This document shows, piece by piece, positions 54,835-64,000 of a DNA stretch of 64,000 bases. The notes under the pieces were generated by a model, which was not told where the DNA came from, ran no database searches, and saw nothing but the letters and a program-made list of their open reading frames with translations. This DNA is from an uncultured Clostridium sp. Lineage in GTDB: Bacteria > Bacillota > Clostridia > Lachnospirales > Lachnospiraceae. The translations under genes were made by a program, and so were the position numbers. The DNA lies in the NCBI GenBank assembly GCA_945915475.1, contig CAMEFI010000010.1:25583-89582 (forward strand), given 5' to 3'. Positions within the stretch are counted from its first letter, which is position 1, and every line of letters begins with the position of its first letter.

Positions 54835-56970
54835 ATGACAACACTGACAAAATATCCAGAGCCATTGGTTTTTGGACTTGATATCGGCACGAGAAGTATT
54901 GTTGGAACAGTGGGATATCAGGAAGGAAGACAATTTCATATTGTTGCACAGGCTGTTCGCTATCATGATACCCGTGCCATGTTAGATGGACAGATTCATG
55001 ATATTCACAAGATCGGCGATGAGATTGTTGAGGTGAAAGAACAACTAGAGGCCCAACTCCCTGGAAGGAAGCTTAAAGAAGTCTGTATTGCGGCGGCTGG
55101 TCGTGTGCTTAAGACGGCAGTTGGCAAGGGTACATATGACTTTCAGGATACAACAGTTGTGACACAGGAATACATACATTCATTAGAGATGATCGGTGTA
55201 GAGATGGCACATGAGCAGATGATGAAAGATAATGACTCGGATGTGAAGTTTTTCTGTGTGGGATATACAGTTATCCATTATTATCTGAATGGGTATGAGA
55301 TTGGTAACTTAGAGGGTCATAAAGCACATACAATTGGCGCAGATGTATTGGCAACCTTTTTACCGGAAGAGGTTGTTGATGGATTATATGCAGCCGTTGA
55401 TTTAGCAGGACTGGAAGTGTCGAACCTGACATTAGAGCCGATCGCAGCTATACAGGTTGCAATTCCTGAAAATTATCGGTTGCTTAATATTGCATTAATT
55501 GATGTGGGGGCAGGAACTTCTGATATTTGTATTACGAAGGATGGAAGTATTATTGGATATGGAATGCTGCCCAAAGCGGGAGATGAGATTACGGAATGTC
55601 TCATCCGGAAATATTTAGTGGATTTTGACACTGCGGAGAAGATTAAGCTGATTAGCCCGAAAAGAAAAAGTCTGACATACAAAGATATTATGGGAATCAG
55701 TCATAAGATCACTCCACAGGAGGTCTTGGATGCCGTTGATTCTGTTGTAGAGGACATTACAAAGAAAGTTGCCGGACAGATTATGGAATTGAATGGAGGT
55801 CATCCGGTATCGGCTGCTTTTGTAGTTGGTGGAGGTGGTAAGATTCCGGGTTTTACCGGTAAGCTTGCCCAATATCTGGAGCTGCCGGAGGAGCGTGTGG
55901 CACTCCGTGGTGAGGAAGTTCTTGGATTTGTGGAGATACATTTAGAAGGTGTTAAGAAAGATCCTCTTTTAGTAACACCAATTGGTATTTGCTTGAATTT
56001 CTACAATCAGAAGAATCAGTTTATCTTTGTTAACGTGAACGGAACCCGTGTGAAATTATATGATAATGATAAACTTACAGTATTTGATGCTGCACTTGGA
56101 TACGGTTTGTCGAATGACGATGTTTTTCCTAAGAGGGGCAAAGATTTGAATTATGTTTTGAACCATAAGAAGCGATTTGTTCGGGGAGAACAGGGAGAAC
56201 CTGCAAGTATTCAGCTTAATGGGGAGAATGTGGGTATGAATCATTCTGTTAAGGCAGGTGATCAGTTACAGATCATACCATCTACCGTCGGGGAGAATGC
56301 CCATGCGGTTCTACATGACATCGTGAAATTGGATGAGACGATTACATTTGTTGTGAATGAAAGGGATGTTGTCTGTCCAAGATTTGCCAGTGTTAACGGA
56401 ACAATTACATCTGAATTTTACGAGGTGAATGAGGGAGATCAGATTGAAATACTCAATTATTATACACTGAGTCAGTTGATGCAGTTTATGGATATCGAGG
56501 TACCACATGAGGTCTTTGTGAATGGTGCAAGAGCAAATGCAGATACAAAGATATATGAGAATTTCAATGTTGCTTGGATAGACATGGATGATATCTACAA
56601 AGCGGAGAAATTTGTTACAGAAGAAGTTATTGAACCGGAGGAAATGTCTGTTATGCAGAAGCAAGAGGATAATGTTAATCCTGTGTTACCTTTGGAACAG
56701 CAGGATAAGACACTTGTGGATCAATGGATTGAACAATCAGATGCCAACAAGAATTCAGCACCGGTTGATATGCTCGTGACAGTGAACGGAACACCGATAA
56801 CACTTACCGGTAAGACGAACTATGTATTTGTTGATATTTTTGATAAATATCCATTTGATCTGAAAAGTATTAACGGAACCACGCTGATTCAGAGAATTGA
56901 TGGAGAAAACGCAGAACATTTTAGTGCTTTGCATAATGGTGCTATTATTGAATTGTATTGGAAGGATTAG
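54835..56970 (+). CDS. FtsA-like actin-fold protein with long C-terminal extension
   Basis: 711 residues. The first ~370 have the actin/Hsp70/FtsA ATPase signatures: phosphate 1 GLDIGTRSIVG (14-24), phosphate 2 LIDVGAGTSDICI and the adenosine motif VVGGGGKIPGF, with FtsA-like inserts. The remaining ~340 residues are repeated beta-rich modules, for example FVNVNGTRVKLYDNDK, FVVNERDVVCPRFAS and LVTVNGTPITLTGKTN, that look like beta-grasp folds. FtsA proteins are usually ~420 residues. Such long forms occur in Clostridia and are annotated as cell-division FtsA, but whether this one anchors FtsZ is unknown; no amphipathic C-terminal helix is evident. Confidence 0.85.
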   Translation: MTTLTKYPEPLVFGLDIGTRSIVGTVGYQEGRQFHIVAQAVRYHDTRAMLDGQIHDIHKIGDEIVEVKEQLEAQLPGRKLKEVCIAAAGRVLKTAVGKGTYDFQDTTVVTQEYIHSLEMIGVEMAHEQMMKDNDSDVKFFCVGYTVIHYYLNGYEIGNLEGHKAHTIGADVLATFLPEEVVDGLYAAVDLAGLEVSNLTLEPIAAIQVAIPENYRLLNIALIDVGAGTSDICITKDGSIIGYGMLPKAGDEITECLIRKYLVDFDTAEKIKLISPKRKSLTYKDIMGISHKITPQEVLDAVDSVVEDITKKVAGQIMELNGGHPVSAAFVVGGGGKIPGFTGKLAQYLELPEERVALRGEEVLGFVEIHLEGVKKDPLLVTPIGICLNFYNQKNQFIFVNVNGTRVKLYDNDKLTVFDAALGYGLSNDDVFPKRGKDLNYVLNHKKRFVRGEQGEPASIQLNGENVGMNHSVKAGDQLQIIPSTVGENAHAVLHDIVKLDETITFVVNERDVVCPRFASVNGTITSEFYEVNEGDQIEILNYYTLSQLMQFMDIEVPHEVFVNGARANADTKIYENFNVAWIDMDDIYKAEKFVTEEVIEPEEMSVMQKQEDNVNPVLPLEQQDKTLVDQWIEQSDANKNSAPVDMLVTVNGTPITLTGKTNYVFVDIFDKYPFDLKSINGTTLIQRIDGENAEHFSALHNGAIIELYWKD

Positions 56971-56974
56971 GGGA

Positions 56975-58672
56975 ATGAATACAGAGCCTGCAATCGAATT
57001 ACAAAAAAATGGAATAATGATGCATCGAATAATATACATTGTCTTTTTCCTGCAACGTTTGTTGCTTCAGTTTGAAAGTGAAGAGGTTCAGCTTAATAAG
57101 ACAATATGTATATTAGTCTTTTTGGCATTGTGTGAGATTATGGAAGAGATATTGTATCATACGGATTGTTTCCGCAATATCAAGGTACTTTGTGCAGCAA
57201 GATATGTACAATGTCTGTTTGCAACAGTTATGTTTGCCTTTTTTCAGGGTACAGTCGATTCTGCAATTATGATTGTTGCTTTGCTGATTATGTTTATCTC
57301 GGATTTCTTTGTGGCTACGGAAGTTTTGGATAAGACAAAAGCTGTATTATATCTGGTTGATGTTGGTGCACCGGTTATTGTTGTTGTTTTTGTCCGTATG
57401 TTAATGCACTCAAGTGATCAGTGGATGTTCCTGTTTTTTGATATACTAATGCTCTTTTTAGTTCTGATAACAGAAGCCATGAAACTTGTAGAGTATGTTA
57501 TCCAAAAGGATGATGTCATATTAGAAGAGAGAAACCGGTTTGCCCGTGTTGTGGAGAAGAATGAAGATATTCTGAATATGCAGAATAAACTCAAGAACAC
57601 CAATAATCAGTTAAATATTCAGAAATTGGACTTGCAACAAGCAAATAAACAGATCAAAGAAGCGAATGAGGAAATGAAGGCGCAGGCAGAGATTATGCAT
57701 TATATTGCATCTTCCTTTGAAGTGCCGAAAATTTCAAATCAGATTACAGATTCCATCATGGCTGTTAAGAAACTTGGATTTTGTGCAGTATATATCAAAG
57801 AGAATGTATATCTCAACAGACATGCTAATTATGTAATCAAAACCAACATTGGACAGTTGCAGAGTAGAATTAAAGATCAAATGGAGAATATCTTTCTAGA
57901 GATGGTGGCTGACCATAAGTCTGAAATGGTCTATAGTCATAATCTTAAAGATGAGATCCCTTTTTTACAGGATGTGAAGATTAATTCTGTATATATTAAA
58001 TTGTTAGGAGCCGATGATGAAACCTATGGATTGTTCATGATTGGTGATGAGCGCAAGGACCTGTTTAGTTCATCTATGTCATTTTACAATGCAATTATCG
58101 CACAGTATGATATTGCCATCAGCAACGCCAAGATATACAACGAGATGCAGCAAATGGCAAGAAAAGATGGCCTTACAGGAATCAATAATCGTATCTATTT
58201 CAATGAATTATTCAAAGATTCCGTAGAACAGATGTTGGACAAGAAAGGCTGTATGAGTGTTGCATTGTTTGATATTGATAAGTTCAAAAGCGTTAATGAT
58301 ACATACGGGCATTTAGCAGGCGATGAGGTCATTAAGCGCATTGCTGCGGTGGCAGAACAATGTATAGACAAATACAATGGTTTTGTATGTCGGTATGGTG
58401 GCGAGGAATTTGTGGCAGCATTACCGGATTGTAAGTTAGAAATCGCACAGCCGATCATTGAAGAGTTGTTTGATGAGATATGCAAACAGGTTGTTCACTA
58501 TAATGAATGGAATATTACAATGAGTGTCAGTATCGGTCTTACTGCTTATCCGGAGGTTTGTAAGAATCCGGATGATTTATTAAAACGTGCTGATTGGTGT
58601 ATGTATTATGCCAAGGAGCATGGACGACATCAGATTAATATAGATGATGGAAGTATTGAGAAGATTGGATAG
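56975..58672 (+). CDS. Membrane GGDEF diguanylate cyclase
   Basis: 565 residues: six hydrophobic helices (about 15-180), a coiled coil (about 190-250), a GAF-like sensory region (about 250-400) and a GGDEF domain ending with GGEEF (475-479). The intact signature and [17 protein letters not shown] predict c-di-GMP synthesis. No RxxD inhibitory site precedes the motif. GGAAGG lies 9 bp before the ATG at 56975; a longer frame extends back into the FtsA-like gene and is rejected. It is close to both the FtsA-like gene and ackA. Confidence 0.92.
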   Translation: MNTEPAIELQKNGIMMHRIIYIVFFLQRLLLQFESEEVQLNKTICILVFLALCEIMEEILYHTDCFRNIKVLCAARYVQCLFATVMFAFFQGTVDSAIMIVALLIMFISDFFVATEVLDKTKAVLYLVDVGAPVIVVVFVRMLMHSSDQWMFLFFDILMLFLVLITEAMKLVEYVIQKDDVILEERNRFARVVEKNEDILNMQNKLKNTNNQLNIQKLDLQQANKQIKEANEEMKAQAEIMHYIASSFEVPKISNQITDSIMAVKKLGFCAVYIKENVYLNRHANYVIKTNIGQLQSRIKDQMENIFLEMVADHKSEMVYSHNLKDEIPFLQDVKINSVYIKLLGADDETYGLFMIGDERKDLFSSSMSFYNAIIAQYDIAISNAKIYNEMQQMARKDGLTGINNRIYFNELFKDSVEQMLDKKGCMSVALFDIDKFKSVNDTYGHLAGDEVIKRIAAVAEQCIDKYNGFVCRYGGEEFVAALPDCKLEIAQPIIEELFDEICKQVVHYNEWNITMSVSIGLTAYPEVCKNPDDLLKRADWCMYYAKEHGRHQINIDDGSIEKIG

Positions 58673-58683
58673 GAGGATATAAA

Positions 58684-59874
58684 ATGAACGTATTTGTTGT
58701 TAATTGTGGAAGTTCTTCTTTAAAGTATCAGTTAATCAATTCTGATACTGAGGAAGTGATTGCAAAAGGATTGTGTGAACGAATCGGAATTGATGGACGG
58801 TTAACTCATAAGCCTACAGGCAAGGATCAGGTTATGAAAGAGGTTGCAATGCCGGATCATAAAAGCGCTGTTTCTTATGTATTAGAGGAATTAACAGATG
58901 AAAAGGCCGGTGTTATCAAAGATTTATCAGAGATTGATGCTGTTGGACATCGTATTGTTCATGGTGGTGAGAAATTTGCAAAGTCTGTTGTGATCACTGA
59001 TGAGGTTATGAAAGCAATTGAGGAATGCAATGATCTGGCTCCCCTTCATAATCCGGCTAATCTGATTGGCATTTCTGCCTGTAAAGCATTGATGCCTGAT
59101 GTACCGATGGTTGCAGTGTTTGATACAGCATTTCATCAGACTATGCCTAAAAAAGCTTATTTATATGGATTACCATATGAATATTACGAGCAATATAAAG
59201 TTCGCAAATATGGATTTCACGGTACATCTCATAGTTTTGTTTCAAAAAGATTATTACAGATTATCGGTAAAGAACAGGAAGAATCCAAGGTGATTGTATG
59301 CCATTTGGGTAATGGTTCTTCTATTACAGCGGTAAAGGATGGCAAATCTGTAGATACCAGTATGGGCTTCACTCCGTTAGATGGTCTTATTATGGGAACC
59401 AGAAGTGGAAGTATTGATCCTGCGGTTGTTCAATTTCTGGCTGGAAAACTGAACTGTTCATTAGATGAGGTTCTCAATATTCTGAATAAAAAGTCCGGTG
59501 TAGAAGGAATTTCCGGTGTATCCAGTGATTTCCGTGATCTGGATGCAGCAAGTATGGAAGGCAATGAAAGAGCAACTGTTGCATTAGAAATGTTTGCATA
59601 TCGCGCAGCACAATATATTGGTTCCTATGTGGCAACCATGAATGGAGTGGATGCAATTGCATTTACGGCAGGAATTGGTGAGAATAATTGCAAAGTAAGA
59701 AAAGCAATCTGCGACTACCTTGGATATCTTGGAATCATCCTTGATGATGAAGCCAATGAGGTAAGAGGCGAAGAAATCAGGATATCTACAGAAGATTCTA
59801 AGGTTACAGTATATGTAATTCCAACGAATGAGGAATTGGCAATCGCAAGAGAGACCGTTGCGTTAGTAGAATAA
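58684..59874 (+). CDS. ackA: Acetate kinase
   Basis: Interconverts acetyl phosphate + ADP and acetate + ATP. 396 residues, with [25 protein letters not shown] and GFHGTSH motifs, the ACK signature set. AGGAGG 7 bp before the start. pta is not adjacent. It begins 11 bp after the cyclase gene. Confidence 0.97.
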   Translation: MNVFVVNCGSSSLKYQLINSDTEEVIAKGLCERIGIDGRLTHKPTGKDQVMKEVAMPDHKSAVSYVLEELTDEKAGVIKDLSEIDAVGHRIVHGGEKFAKSVVITDEVMKAIEECNDLAPLHNPANLIGISACKALMPDVPMVAVFDTAFHQTMPKKAYLYGLPYEYYEQYKVRKYGFHGTSHSFVSKRLLQIIGKEQEESKVIVCHLGNGSSITAVKDGKSVDTSMGFTPLDGLIMGTRSGSIDPAVVQFLAGKLNCSLDEVLNILNKKSGVEGISGVSSDFRDLDAASMEGNERATVALEMFAYRAAQYIGSYVATMNGVDAIAFTAGIGENNCKVRKAICDYLGYLGIILDDEANEVRGEEIRISTEDSKVTVYVIPTNEELAIARETVALVE

Positions 59875-59897
59875 GCAGGTAATAATTACAAGATATT

Positions 59898-59914
59898 GTA
59901 TACATTAGGTATAC
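59898..59914. repeat. Two GTATAC palindromes in the ackA-DUF177 gap
   Basis: GTATAC occurs at 59898-59903 and 59909-59914, each self-complementary and 5 bp apart, 28 bp upstream of the next promoter's -35. A regulator operator is possible but unproven. Confidence 0.3.
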
Positions 59915-59941
59915 ATTATAGTAAAAAACTGAAGAAATTTG

Positions 59942-59970
59942 TTGACAAAGTTATTCATTATATGTATAAT
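59942..59970 (+). promoter_or_regulatory. Perfect-consensus promoter of the DUF177-rpmF operon
   Basis: TTGACA and TATAAT, both perfect, spaced by exactly 17 bp. It fits strong expression of a ribosomal-protein gene. Confidence 0.92.
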
Positions 59971-59999
59971 AGCTGACGTGTGAGTTTAGGAGAATGGAA

Positions 60000-60533
60000 A
60001 TGAACATAAACTTATATGACGTATTATCAGTTGTTGGCAAAGAAATATCTGTGCAGGCACAGCTTGAGGAACTGCAGGAAGACTTCAGTGGTGAGAGAAT
60101 GGTACTATATAGCAAAGATCCGTTTTCAGTAACCATAAAATGTCTGGAGAAGAATGTAGTCGCTATAGAATGTGATGTAACAGTTGTTGCAAAGCGAAGC
60201 TGTAGCAGATGTCTAGAGAAAGTTGTGTGTATGTATGATCTGCACATTCGCCGCACTGTGAATGTCGAGAAGAAAGAAGCATATGTGGAAGATGCTTCTG
60301 AGACCGATGAGGTAAGTTATATCGAAGACTGTACTCTGGATATAGACAGGCTCGTTTTGGATGAGTTATTCACCGTAATTCCTATGAATGTTCTCTGCAA
60401 GGAGGATTGCAAAGGAATCTGTAAGGTGTGTGGAACCAATCTGAATAAGAGCACATGCAATTGTGACCAGACGGTTCCGGATCCAAGAATGGCAGTTTTT
60501 AGTGATATCTTCAATCAATTTAAGGAGGTGTGA
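60000..60533 (+). CDS. DUF177 (YceD-family) protein
   Basis: 177 residues with conserved RSCSRCLE in the middle and a C-terminal cysteine cluster (CKEDCKGICKVCGTNLNK, CNC) likely to bind zinc. The family almost always precedes rpmF and in plants and bacteria is linked to 23S rRNA maturation. AGGAG lies 7 bp before the ATG at 60000; an ATG at 59994 is too close. The next gene starts after 3 bp. Confidence 0.93.
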   Translation: MNINLYDVLSVVGKEISVQAQLEELQEDFSGERMVLYSKDPFSVTIKCLEKNVVAIECDVTVVAKRSCSRCLEKVVCMYDLHIRRTVNVEKKEAYVEDASETDEVSYIEDCTLDIDRLVLDELFTVIPMNVLCKEDCKGICKVCGTNLNKSTCNCDQTVPDPRMAVFSDIFNQFKEV

Positions 60534-60536
60534 AAT

Positions 60537-60713
60537 ATGTCTATCTGTCCAAAGAACAAATCTTCAAAGGGAAGACGTGATAAGCGTAGAGCTAATTGGA
60601 AGATGACCGCTCCAACCTTAGTGAAATGTTCTAAGTGTGGAGAGTTAATGGTTCCTCACAGAGTATGTAAGAAGTGTGGAAGCTACAACAAAAAAGAAAT
60701 CATCGAAGCGTAA
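60537..60713 (+). CDS. rpmF: 50S ribosomal protein L32
   Basis: 58 residues: MSICPKNKSSKGRRDKRRAN start and two zinc-binding CxxC pairs (CSKC and CKKC). AAGGAGG lies 8 bp before the ATG, inside the end of the DUF177 gene. Complete and without frameshift. Confidence 0.96.
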   Translation: MSICPKNKSSKGRRDKRRANWKMTAPTLVKCSKCGELMVPHRVCKKCGSYNKKEIIEA

Positions 60714-60732
60714 GAATGATTATGGAATTAGG

Positions 60733-60766
60733 AGGCCTTTCTATTGTTTTAGAGAGGTCTTTTTTC
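60733..60766 (+). terminator. Terminator after rpmF
   Basis: AGGCCTTTCT pairs with AGAGAGGTCT (two G-U pairs) and runs into T6. Confidence 0.8.
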
Positions 60767-60798
60767 TGTCTTTTTTTGTTTCATTTTAGTATAAACTA

Positions 60799-60807
60799 TG
60801 TTATAAT
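60799..60807 (+). promoter_or_regulatory. Extended -10 promoter before the small membrane protein and bactofilin
   Basis: TGTTATAAT is a TGn-extended -10 element. No clear -35 is seen at the proper distance. Confidence 0.5.
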
Positions 60808-60872
60808 CAAGTTTAATCGTGTAAAAGTATTAGATATTGGAAATCCTATATGAAAGGAAATGATTATAACGA

Positions 60873-61085
60873 ATGAGTAAGCAGACACAAAAAAATCAGA
60901 ACCAGATGACTGCAAGGAACAAACGAGTGAAACGCATGAAGAATTTTATTGTATTTTGTGCGGTTTTTCTTTTGCTTGCATCCGTCATTTTGAATCTGGC
61001 TCTGGTATTTAAGGTGATGCATTTGCAAAACCAGATAGATAAGCTATATTCATCTGTACAGATGGAGCATTGTTTAGAAAGTTAG
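60873..61085 (+). CDS. Small single-pass membrane protein upstream of bactofilin
   Basis: 70 residues: basic, Gln/Asn/Lys-rich N-terminus, a transmembrane segment (about 24-45) and a short helical tail (MHLQNQIDKLYSSVQ). The layout recalls FtsL/DivIC-type bitopic proteins, but I recognise no family. The nearest ribosome-binding site (GAAAGG) is about 15 bp away, so the start is uncertain. It probably shares a transcript with the bactofilin gene. Confidence 0.65.
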   Translation: MSKQTQKNQNQMTARNKRVKRMKNFIVFCAVFLLLASVILNLALVFKVMHLQNQIDKLYSSVQMEHCLES

Positions 61086-61121
61086 GCAATGAGAATACAA
61101 TTAGAATTTATGGAGGATAAG

Positions 61122-62846
61122 ATGAGTTTTTTTAAAGATTTCAAAGCAGATTTCACACAGGCAATGAATGAGTTAATGCCGGATGGGAATGAAATGTATG
61201 AAGATGACAAAGTTTTAGACGAGACAGAGGAAGCAACAGCTGTCAGGGAAGAGAAAAAGACGAAGAAAGATAAAAAGACAAAGCCTGCAAAACGTGGAGA
61301 TAAGAAGCTAACAGTTAAAATGCCAACGGAAGACTCTAATGTTGAGGATTTGGATATCGCGCCAGAGGATATGTCAGACCAGATTGATGATTTGTTGAAT
61401 CATGAGTTGTATGAAGATGACAATGCCCCGCAGTCATTGATTAAAGATGATATGGAAGTGAATACGATGGATATGTCTGTGGAAGAATTGTTGAATCAGT
61501 TATCTGAAAAACAGGAGAATATAACAATTGAAGAAACATCTGAGGATATGTCGCAAGCTGTTGGGAAGGAGGAACTGTCAGTTGATGATTTGCTTAACCA
61601 ATTAGAAAGTTCAATTCCGAAGGATGATTCAGACATGCCAGAACCTGAAGTAGCTCAGAGGATAGAGAAGACGGAACATGCGTCTGACCCTGGTATTGAA
61701 GAATTATTGAATCGTATCGGAGCAAAATCTGTTGCGGGAGAACCGGTTGTAAGACCAGAGCCTGCAAAGATGGAAGAAGCGAATAACGATGATATCCCGG
61801 CAGAACAAACACTTGATGAGCTGTTGTCAGAAACAGCCGTGGAGCACATTGCGGAAGAATTATCTGAAGAAGATACTATCACAGAAGCTATAGAAGAACC
61901 GGTTGTGGAGGAAAGTAATACAGAAACTGTTGAAGAGCCGGTTGCAGAGGAAAGCAATGCAGAGACTGTTGAAGAGCCGGTTGCAGAGGAAAGCAATACA
62001 GAAATTGTTGAGGAGCCGGTTGTAGAAGACAATAATGCAGAGACTGTAGAAGAAACAGTTGCAGAGGAAAGCAATGCAGATAGTAATGAAGAGCCGGTTA
62101 CAGAAGAAGCCGATATAGCAACAGAATTACCGGAAAAGGATCAGCTTACAGAGACTCTTGAAGAAATCCTATCAGAAGATGAGGCTACAGAGGATAACCT
62201 TGCTGAGGCTGCAGATTCAGTTGAGGAAATTGCTGAACCTGTAGAAGAAACTGCAATAGAAGAGGATGTTGTAAGTGAGGAGAATATAGAGAAAGTGGAG
62301 GAAGGCAACATGAGCGAGGAAAAGAAAGTAACAACATTGAATGAAGGAAATGATGATAAGAATTTGACGGAAACAGATCGTGCGTATATCGTAGATGAGG
62401 CTGATACAGAGACTACATACATTACCAAGGGCACAAAAATATCAGGAGATCTGGATACGGATGGTTCGGTTGATGTTATTGGTACCATTGAAGGTTCTGT
62501 AAGCTGTAAAGGCAAAGTTGTAGTTGGCGGTTCTGTTAAAGGAGACATTACTTCTGGTGAATTATATGCGAATGGAGCCAGAATTGAAGGTAATATTAAG
62601 TCATACGGTAGTGTCAAGGTCGGTGTTGGTTCCATGATCATTGGTGGTATTGAAGGTGAGTCTGCCGTGATTGCAGGTGCGGTAAACGGTGATATTGATG
62701 TAAAAGGTCCTGTTATCGTTGATTCTACAGCTGTTATCATGGGTAATATCAAGTCTCGTTCTGTACAGATCAATAATGGTGCCGTGATTGAAGGCTTCTG
62801 TTCACAGAGTTATTCCGACATTGATGTAAAGAGTTTCTTTGCTTAA
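61122..62846 (+). CDS. Bactofilin with long acidic N-terminal region
   Basis: 574 residues. The C-terminal ~140 are a bactofilin (DUF583) beta-helix with repeated G-x-V/I turns (DGSVDVIGTIEGSVSCKG, VVVGGSVKGDIT). Bactofilins polymerise into cytoskeletal filaments without nucleotide. The first ~430 residues are strongly acidic and low in complexity, with five to six copies of a 13-residue unit (EEPVAEESNAETV) at DNA positions 61893-62126. GGAGG lies 5 bp before the ATG at 61122; a start at 61089 is less well served. The acidic arm may be a flexible interaction region. Confidence 0.88.
   Translation: MSFFKDFKADFTQAMNELMPDGNEMYEDDKVLDETEEATAVREEKKTKKDKKTKPAKRGDKKLTVKMPTEDSNVEDLDIAPEDMSDQIDDLLNHELYEDDNAPQSLIKDDMEVNTMDMSVEELLNQLSEKQENITIEETSEDMSQAVGKEELSVDDLLNQLESSIPKDDSDMPEPEVAQRIEKTEHASDPGIEELLNRIGAKSVAGEPVVRPEPAKMEEANNDDIPAEQTLDELLSETAVEHIAEELSEEDTITEAIEEPVVEESNTETVEEPVAEESNAETVEEPVAEESNTEIVEEPVVEDNNAETVEETVAEESNADSNEEPVTEEADIATELPEKDQLTETLEEILSEDEATEDNLAEAADSVEEIAEPVEETAIEEDVVSEENIEKVEEGNMSEEKKVTTLNEGNDDKNLTETDRAYIVDEADTETTYITKGTKISGDLDTDGSVDVIGTIEGSVSCKGKVVVGGSVKGDITSGELYANGARIEGNIKSYGSVKVGVGSMIIGGIEGESAVIAGAVNGDIDVKGPVIVDSTAVIMGNIKSRSVQINNGAVIEGFCSQSYSDIDVKSFFA
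61893..62126 (+). repeat. Tandem 39-bp repeats within the bactofilin gene
   Basis: Six in-frame units of 39 bp encode EEPV-[AV]-E-x-x-x-[TA]-E-x-V-like 13-mers. Units 2 and 3 are nearly identical at the DNA level; the last is degraded. Copy number may vary between strains. Confidence 0.85.
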
Positions 62847-62883
62847 ACAATTATTTTACAGTATATAAAAATAGGAGAATACT

Positions 62884-63585
62884 ATGGACGCAAATCGAAT
62901 TTTATTAAAATTAAGTGGTGAAGCTTTGGCTGGAGATAAGCATCAGGGATTTGACGAGAAAACGGTTCTTGAAGTTGCAAGCCAGGTTAAAAAGGCAGTG
63001 GATGAAGGAAAACAGGTTGCCATTGTAATTGGTGGAGGTAATTTCTGGAGAGGAAGAACATCCGAGAATATGGATCGTGTGAAAGCAGATCAGATTGGAA
63101 TGCTGGCTACTGTTATGAACTGTGTTTATGCAGCAGATATGTTTCGCACAGTTGGCTTGAAGACAAGAATTATGTCACCCTTTGTGTGTGGTAATGTAAC
63201 AGAGTTATTCCGTAAGGATGAAGCAGTTTCTGCATTGGAGAATGGTGAAGTTGTATTCTTTGCAGGCGGAACCGGACATCCTTATTTCTCTACAGATATG
63301 TCGACTGTGCTTATGGCAATTGAGATTGAAGCTGATGTGATCTTATCCGGCAAGGCAATTGACGGGGTATACGACAGTGACCCAAAGACCAATCCAAATG
63401 CAAAGAAATACTCTACAATGAAGATGAAGGATATTGTGGATCAGCAGTTAGGAGTGATTGATCTGGCATCTGCAGTACTTGCAATGGAGAATCACATGCC
63501 AATGCTGTTATTCGGATTGAATGAGGAAGAAAGTATTCTTAAGGCAATGACCGGCAAGTCAAATGGAACATATATTGAAGCATAG
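62884..63585 (+). CDS. pyrH: Uridylate kinase
   Basis: Phosphorylates UMP to UDP in pyrimidine nucleotide synthesis. 233 residues of the amino-acid-kinase fold with LKLSGEALAGD, VIGGGNFWRG, and FAGGTGHPYFSTDM. AGGAG precedes the start. frr follows, as in most bacteria. Confidence 0.97.
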   Translation: MDANRILLKLSGEALAGDKHQGFDEKTVLEVASQVKKAVDEGKQVAIVIGGGNFWRGRTSENMDRVKADQIGMLATVMNCVYAADMFRTVGLKTRIMSPFVCGNVTELFRKDEAVSALENGEVVFFAGGTGHPYFSTDMSTVLMAIEIEADVILSGKAIDGVYDSDPKTNPNAKKYSTMKMKDIVDQQLGVIDLASAVLAMENHMPMLLFGLNEEESILKAMTGKSNGTYIEA

Positions 63586-63620
63586 AATTTCAAAAGGAAT
63601 ATATTTAGGAGGATTATCAT

Positions 63621-64000
63621 ATGTTAAAACAGTTTGAAGACAAAATGCAGAAATCATTAGAAAGCTTGGAGAACGAGTACAGTAATATTCGGGCAGGTCG
63701 TGCCAATCCTAACATCCTGAATAATATTAAGGTTGAATATTACGGAGTACCTACTCCACTTCAGCAGGTTGGAAATGTCAGCGTACCAGAGGCAAGAACG
63801 ATATTAATCACACCATGGGAGACATCTTTATTGAAAGAGATTGAGAAAGCAATTCTCTGTTCGGATCTTGGCCTTACACCGAACAACGATGGTAAATCCA
63901 TTATTCTTAATTTTCCGGAACTGACAGAGGAACGTCGTAAAGATCTGGTAAAAGATATTAAGAAAAAAGGAGAAAATGCCAAGGTTGCAGTACGTAATAT
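63621..64000 (+). CDS. frr: Ribosome recycling factor, N-terminal part (truncated by window edge)
   Basis: 126 codons are visible with no stop. The protein begins MLKQFEDKMQKSLESLENEY and contains the family segment IRAGRANP and YYGVPTPLQQVGN. It splits post-termination ribosomes together with EF-G. AGGAGG lies 8 bp before the ATG. Confidence 0.96.
   Translation, partial: MLKQFEDKMQKSLESLENEYSNIRAGRANPNILNNIKVEYYGVPTPLQQVGNVSVPEARTILITPWETSLLKEIEKAILCSDLGLTPNNDGKSIILNFPELTEERRKDLVKDIKKKGENAKVAVRN

Noticed and set aside
62141..62773. A 210-residue minus-strand open frame across the bactofilin gene
   Set aside because: It mirrors the low-complexity acidic repeats and beta-helix of the real gene; its product is Ser/Thr/Pro-rich shadow sequence without a ribosome-binding site.

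Overview
The window reads as a chromosomal segment of a low-GC, Gram-positive Clostridia member, most like the Lachnospiraceae. The reasons are strong AGGAGG ribosome-binding sites, consensus TTGACA/TATAAT promoters with 17-bp spacers, an IspH-ribosomal S1 fusion, an fhs-folD one-carbon operon, a sodium-pump decarboxylase operon with an Ala/Pro-rich biotin carrier, and a class B sortase. Genus and species are not assigned. No rRNA, CRISPR array, insertion sequence, prophage or plasmid replication gene was seen. One tRNA (Leu, CAA) is present.

Layout. 1-5.7 kb: end of an FtsK/SpoIIIE translocase, then an operon fhs-folD-rimO-pgsA closed by a terminator. 5.9-26.2 kb: an accessory-looking block, all on the + strand. 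It starts with an HD-GYP protein behind its own promoter. It continues through two related membrane-anchored exported proteins, a membrane-tethered McrB-like AAA+ ATPase, a DUF2357-like partner, a SipW-type signal peptidase, three more single-pass exported proteins and a 3,696-residue beta-helix protein. A long bidirectional hairpin separates it from a convergent gene for a degenerate GGDEF plus EAL protein. 28-33.5 kb: a five-gene operon for a biotin-dependent, sodium-translocating decarboxylase or transcarboxylase. 33.6-41.6 kb: an orphan AAA_14/DUF4143 ATPase, a BaiN-like flavoprotein, cmk, the ispH-S1 fusion, cheR, a YprB-like nuclease (minus strand) and ruvA. 41.6-48.3 kb: ruvB, zapA, a U32 peptidase-family protein and a SEDS/class B PBP pair. 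48.3-54.8 kb: a NUDIX hydrolase, sortase B, tRNA-Leu, mutY, a zinc-finger anti-sigma-like protein, polA and coaE. 54.8-64 kb: an FtsA-like actin homologue, a GGDEF cyclase, ackA, a DUF177 protein with rpmF, a small membrane protein with a bactofilin, pyrH and the start of frr.

The most interesting part is the 6.7-26.2 kb block. SipW-type peptidases normally process TasA/camelysin-like fibre subunits, and several proteins here carry the matching basic N-terminus, hydrophobic segment and aromatic AWF/AWYT-like motif. What is unexpected is a McrB-family ATPase fused to a transmembrane segment and coiled coil, next to a DUF2357-like protein that seems to lack the usual C-terminal nuclease. I infer that a McrBC-like ATPase module has been recruited to build, export or control a surface structure whose largest part is the ~400 kDa beta-helix protein. 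Predicted c-di-GMP enzymes flank the block on both sides, which suggests second-messenger control. The function is inference; gene content and motifs are read directly.

The rest is mostly core metabolism and cell-cycle genes. Every gap over about 150 bases is covered below by promoter, terminator or tRNA entries.
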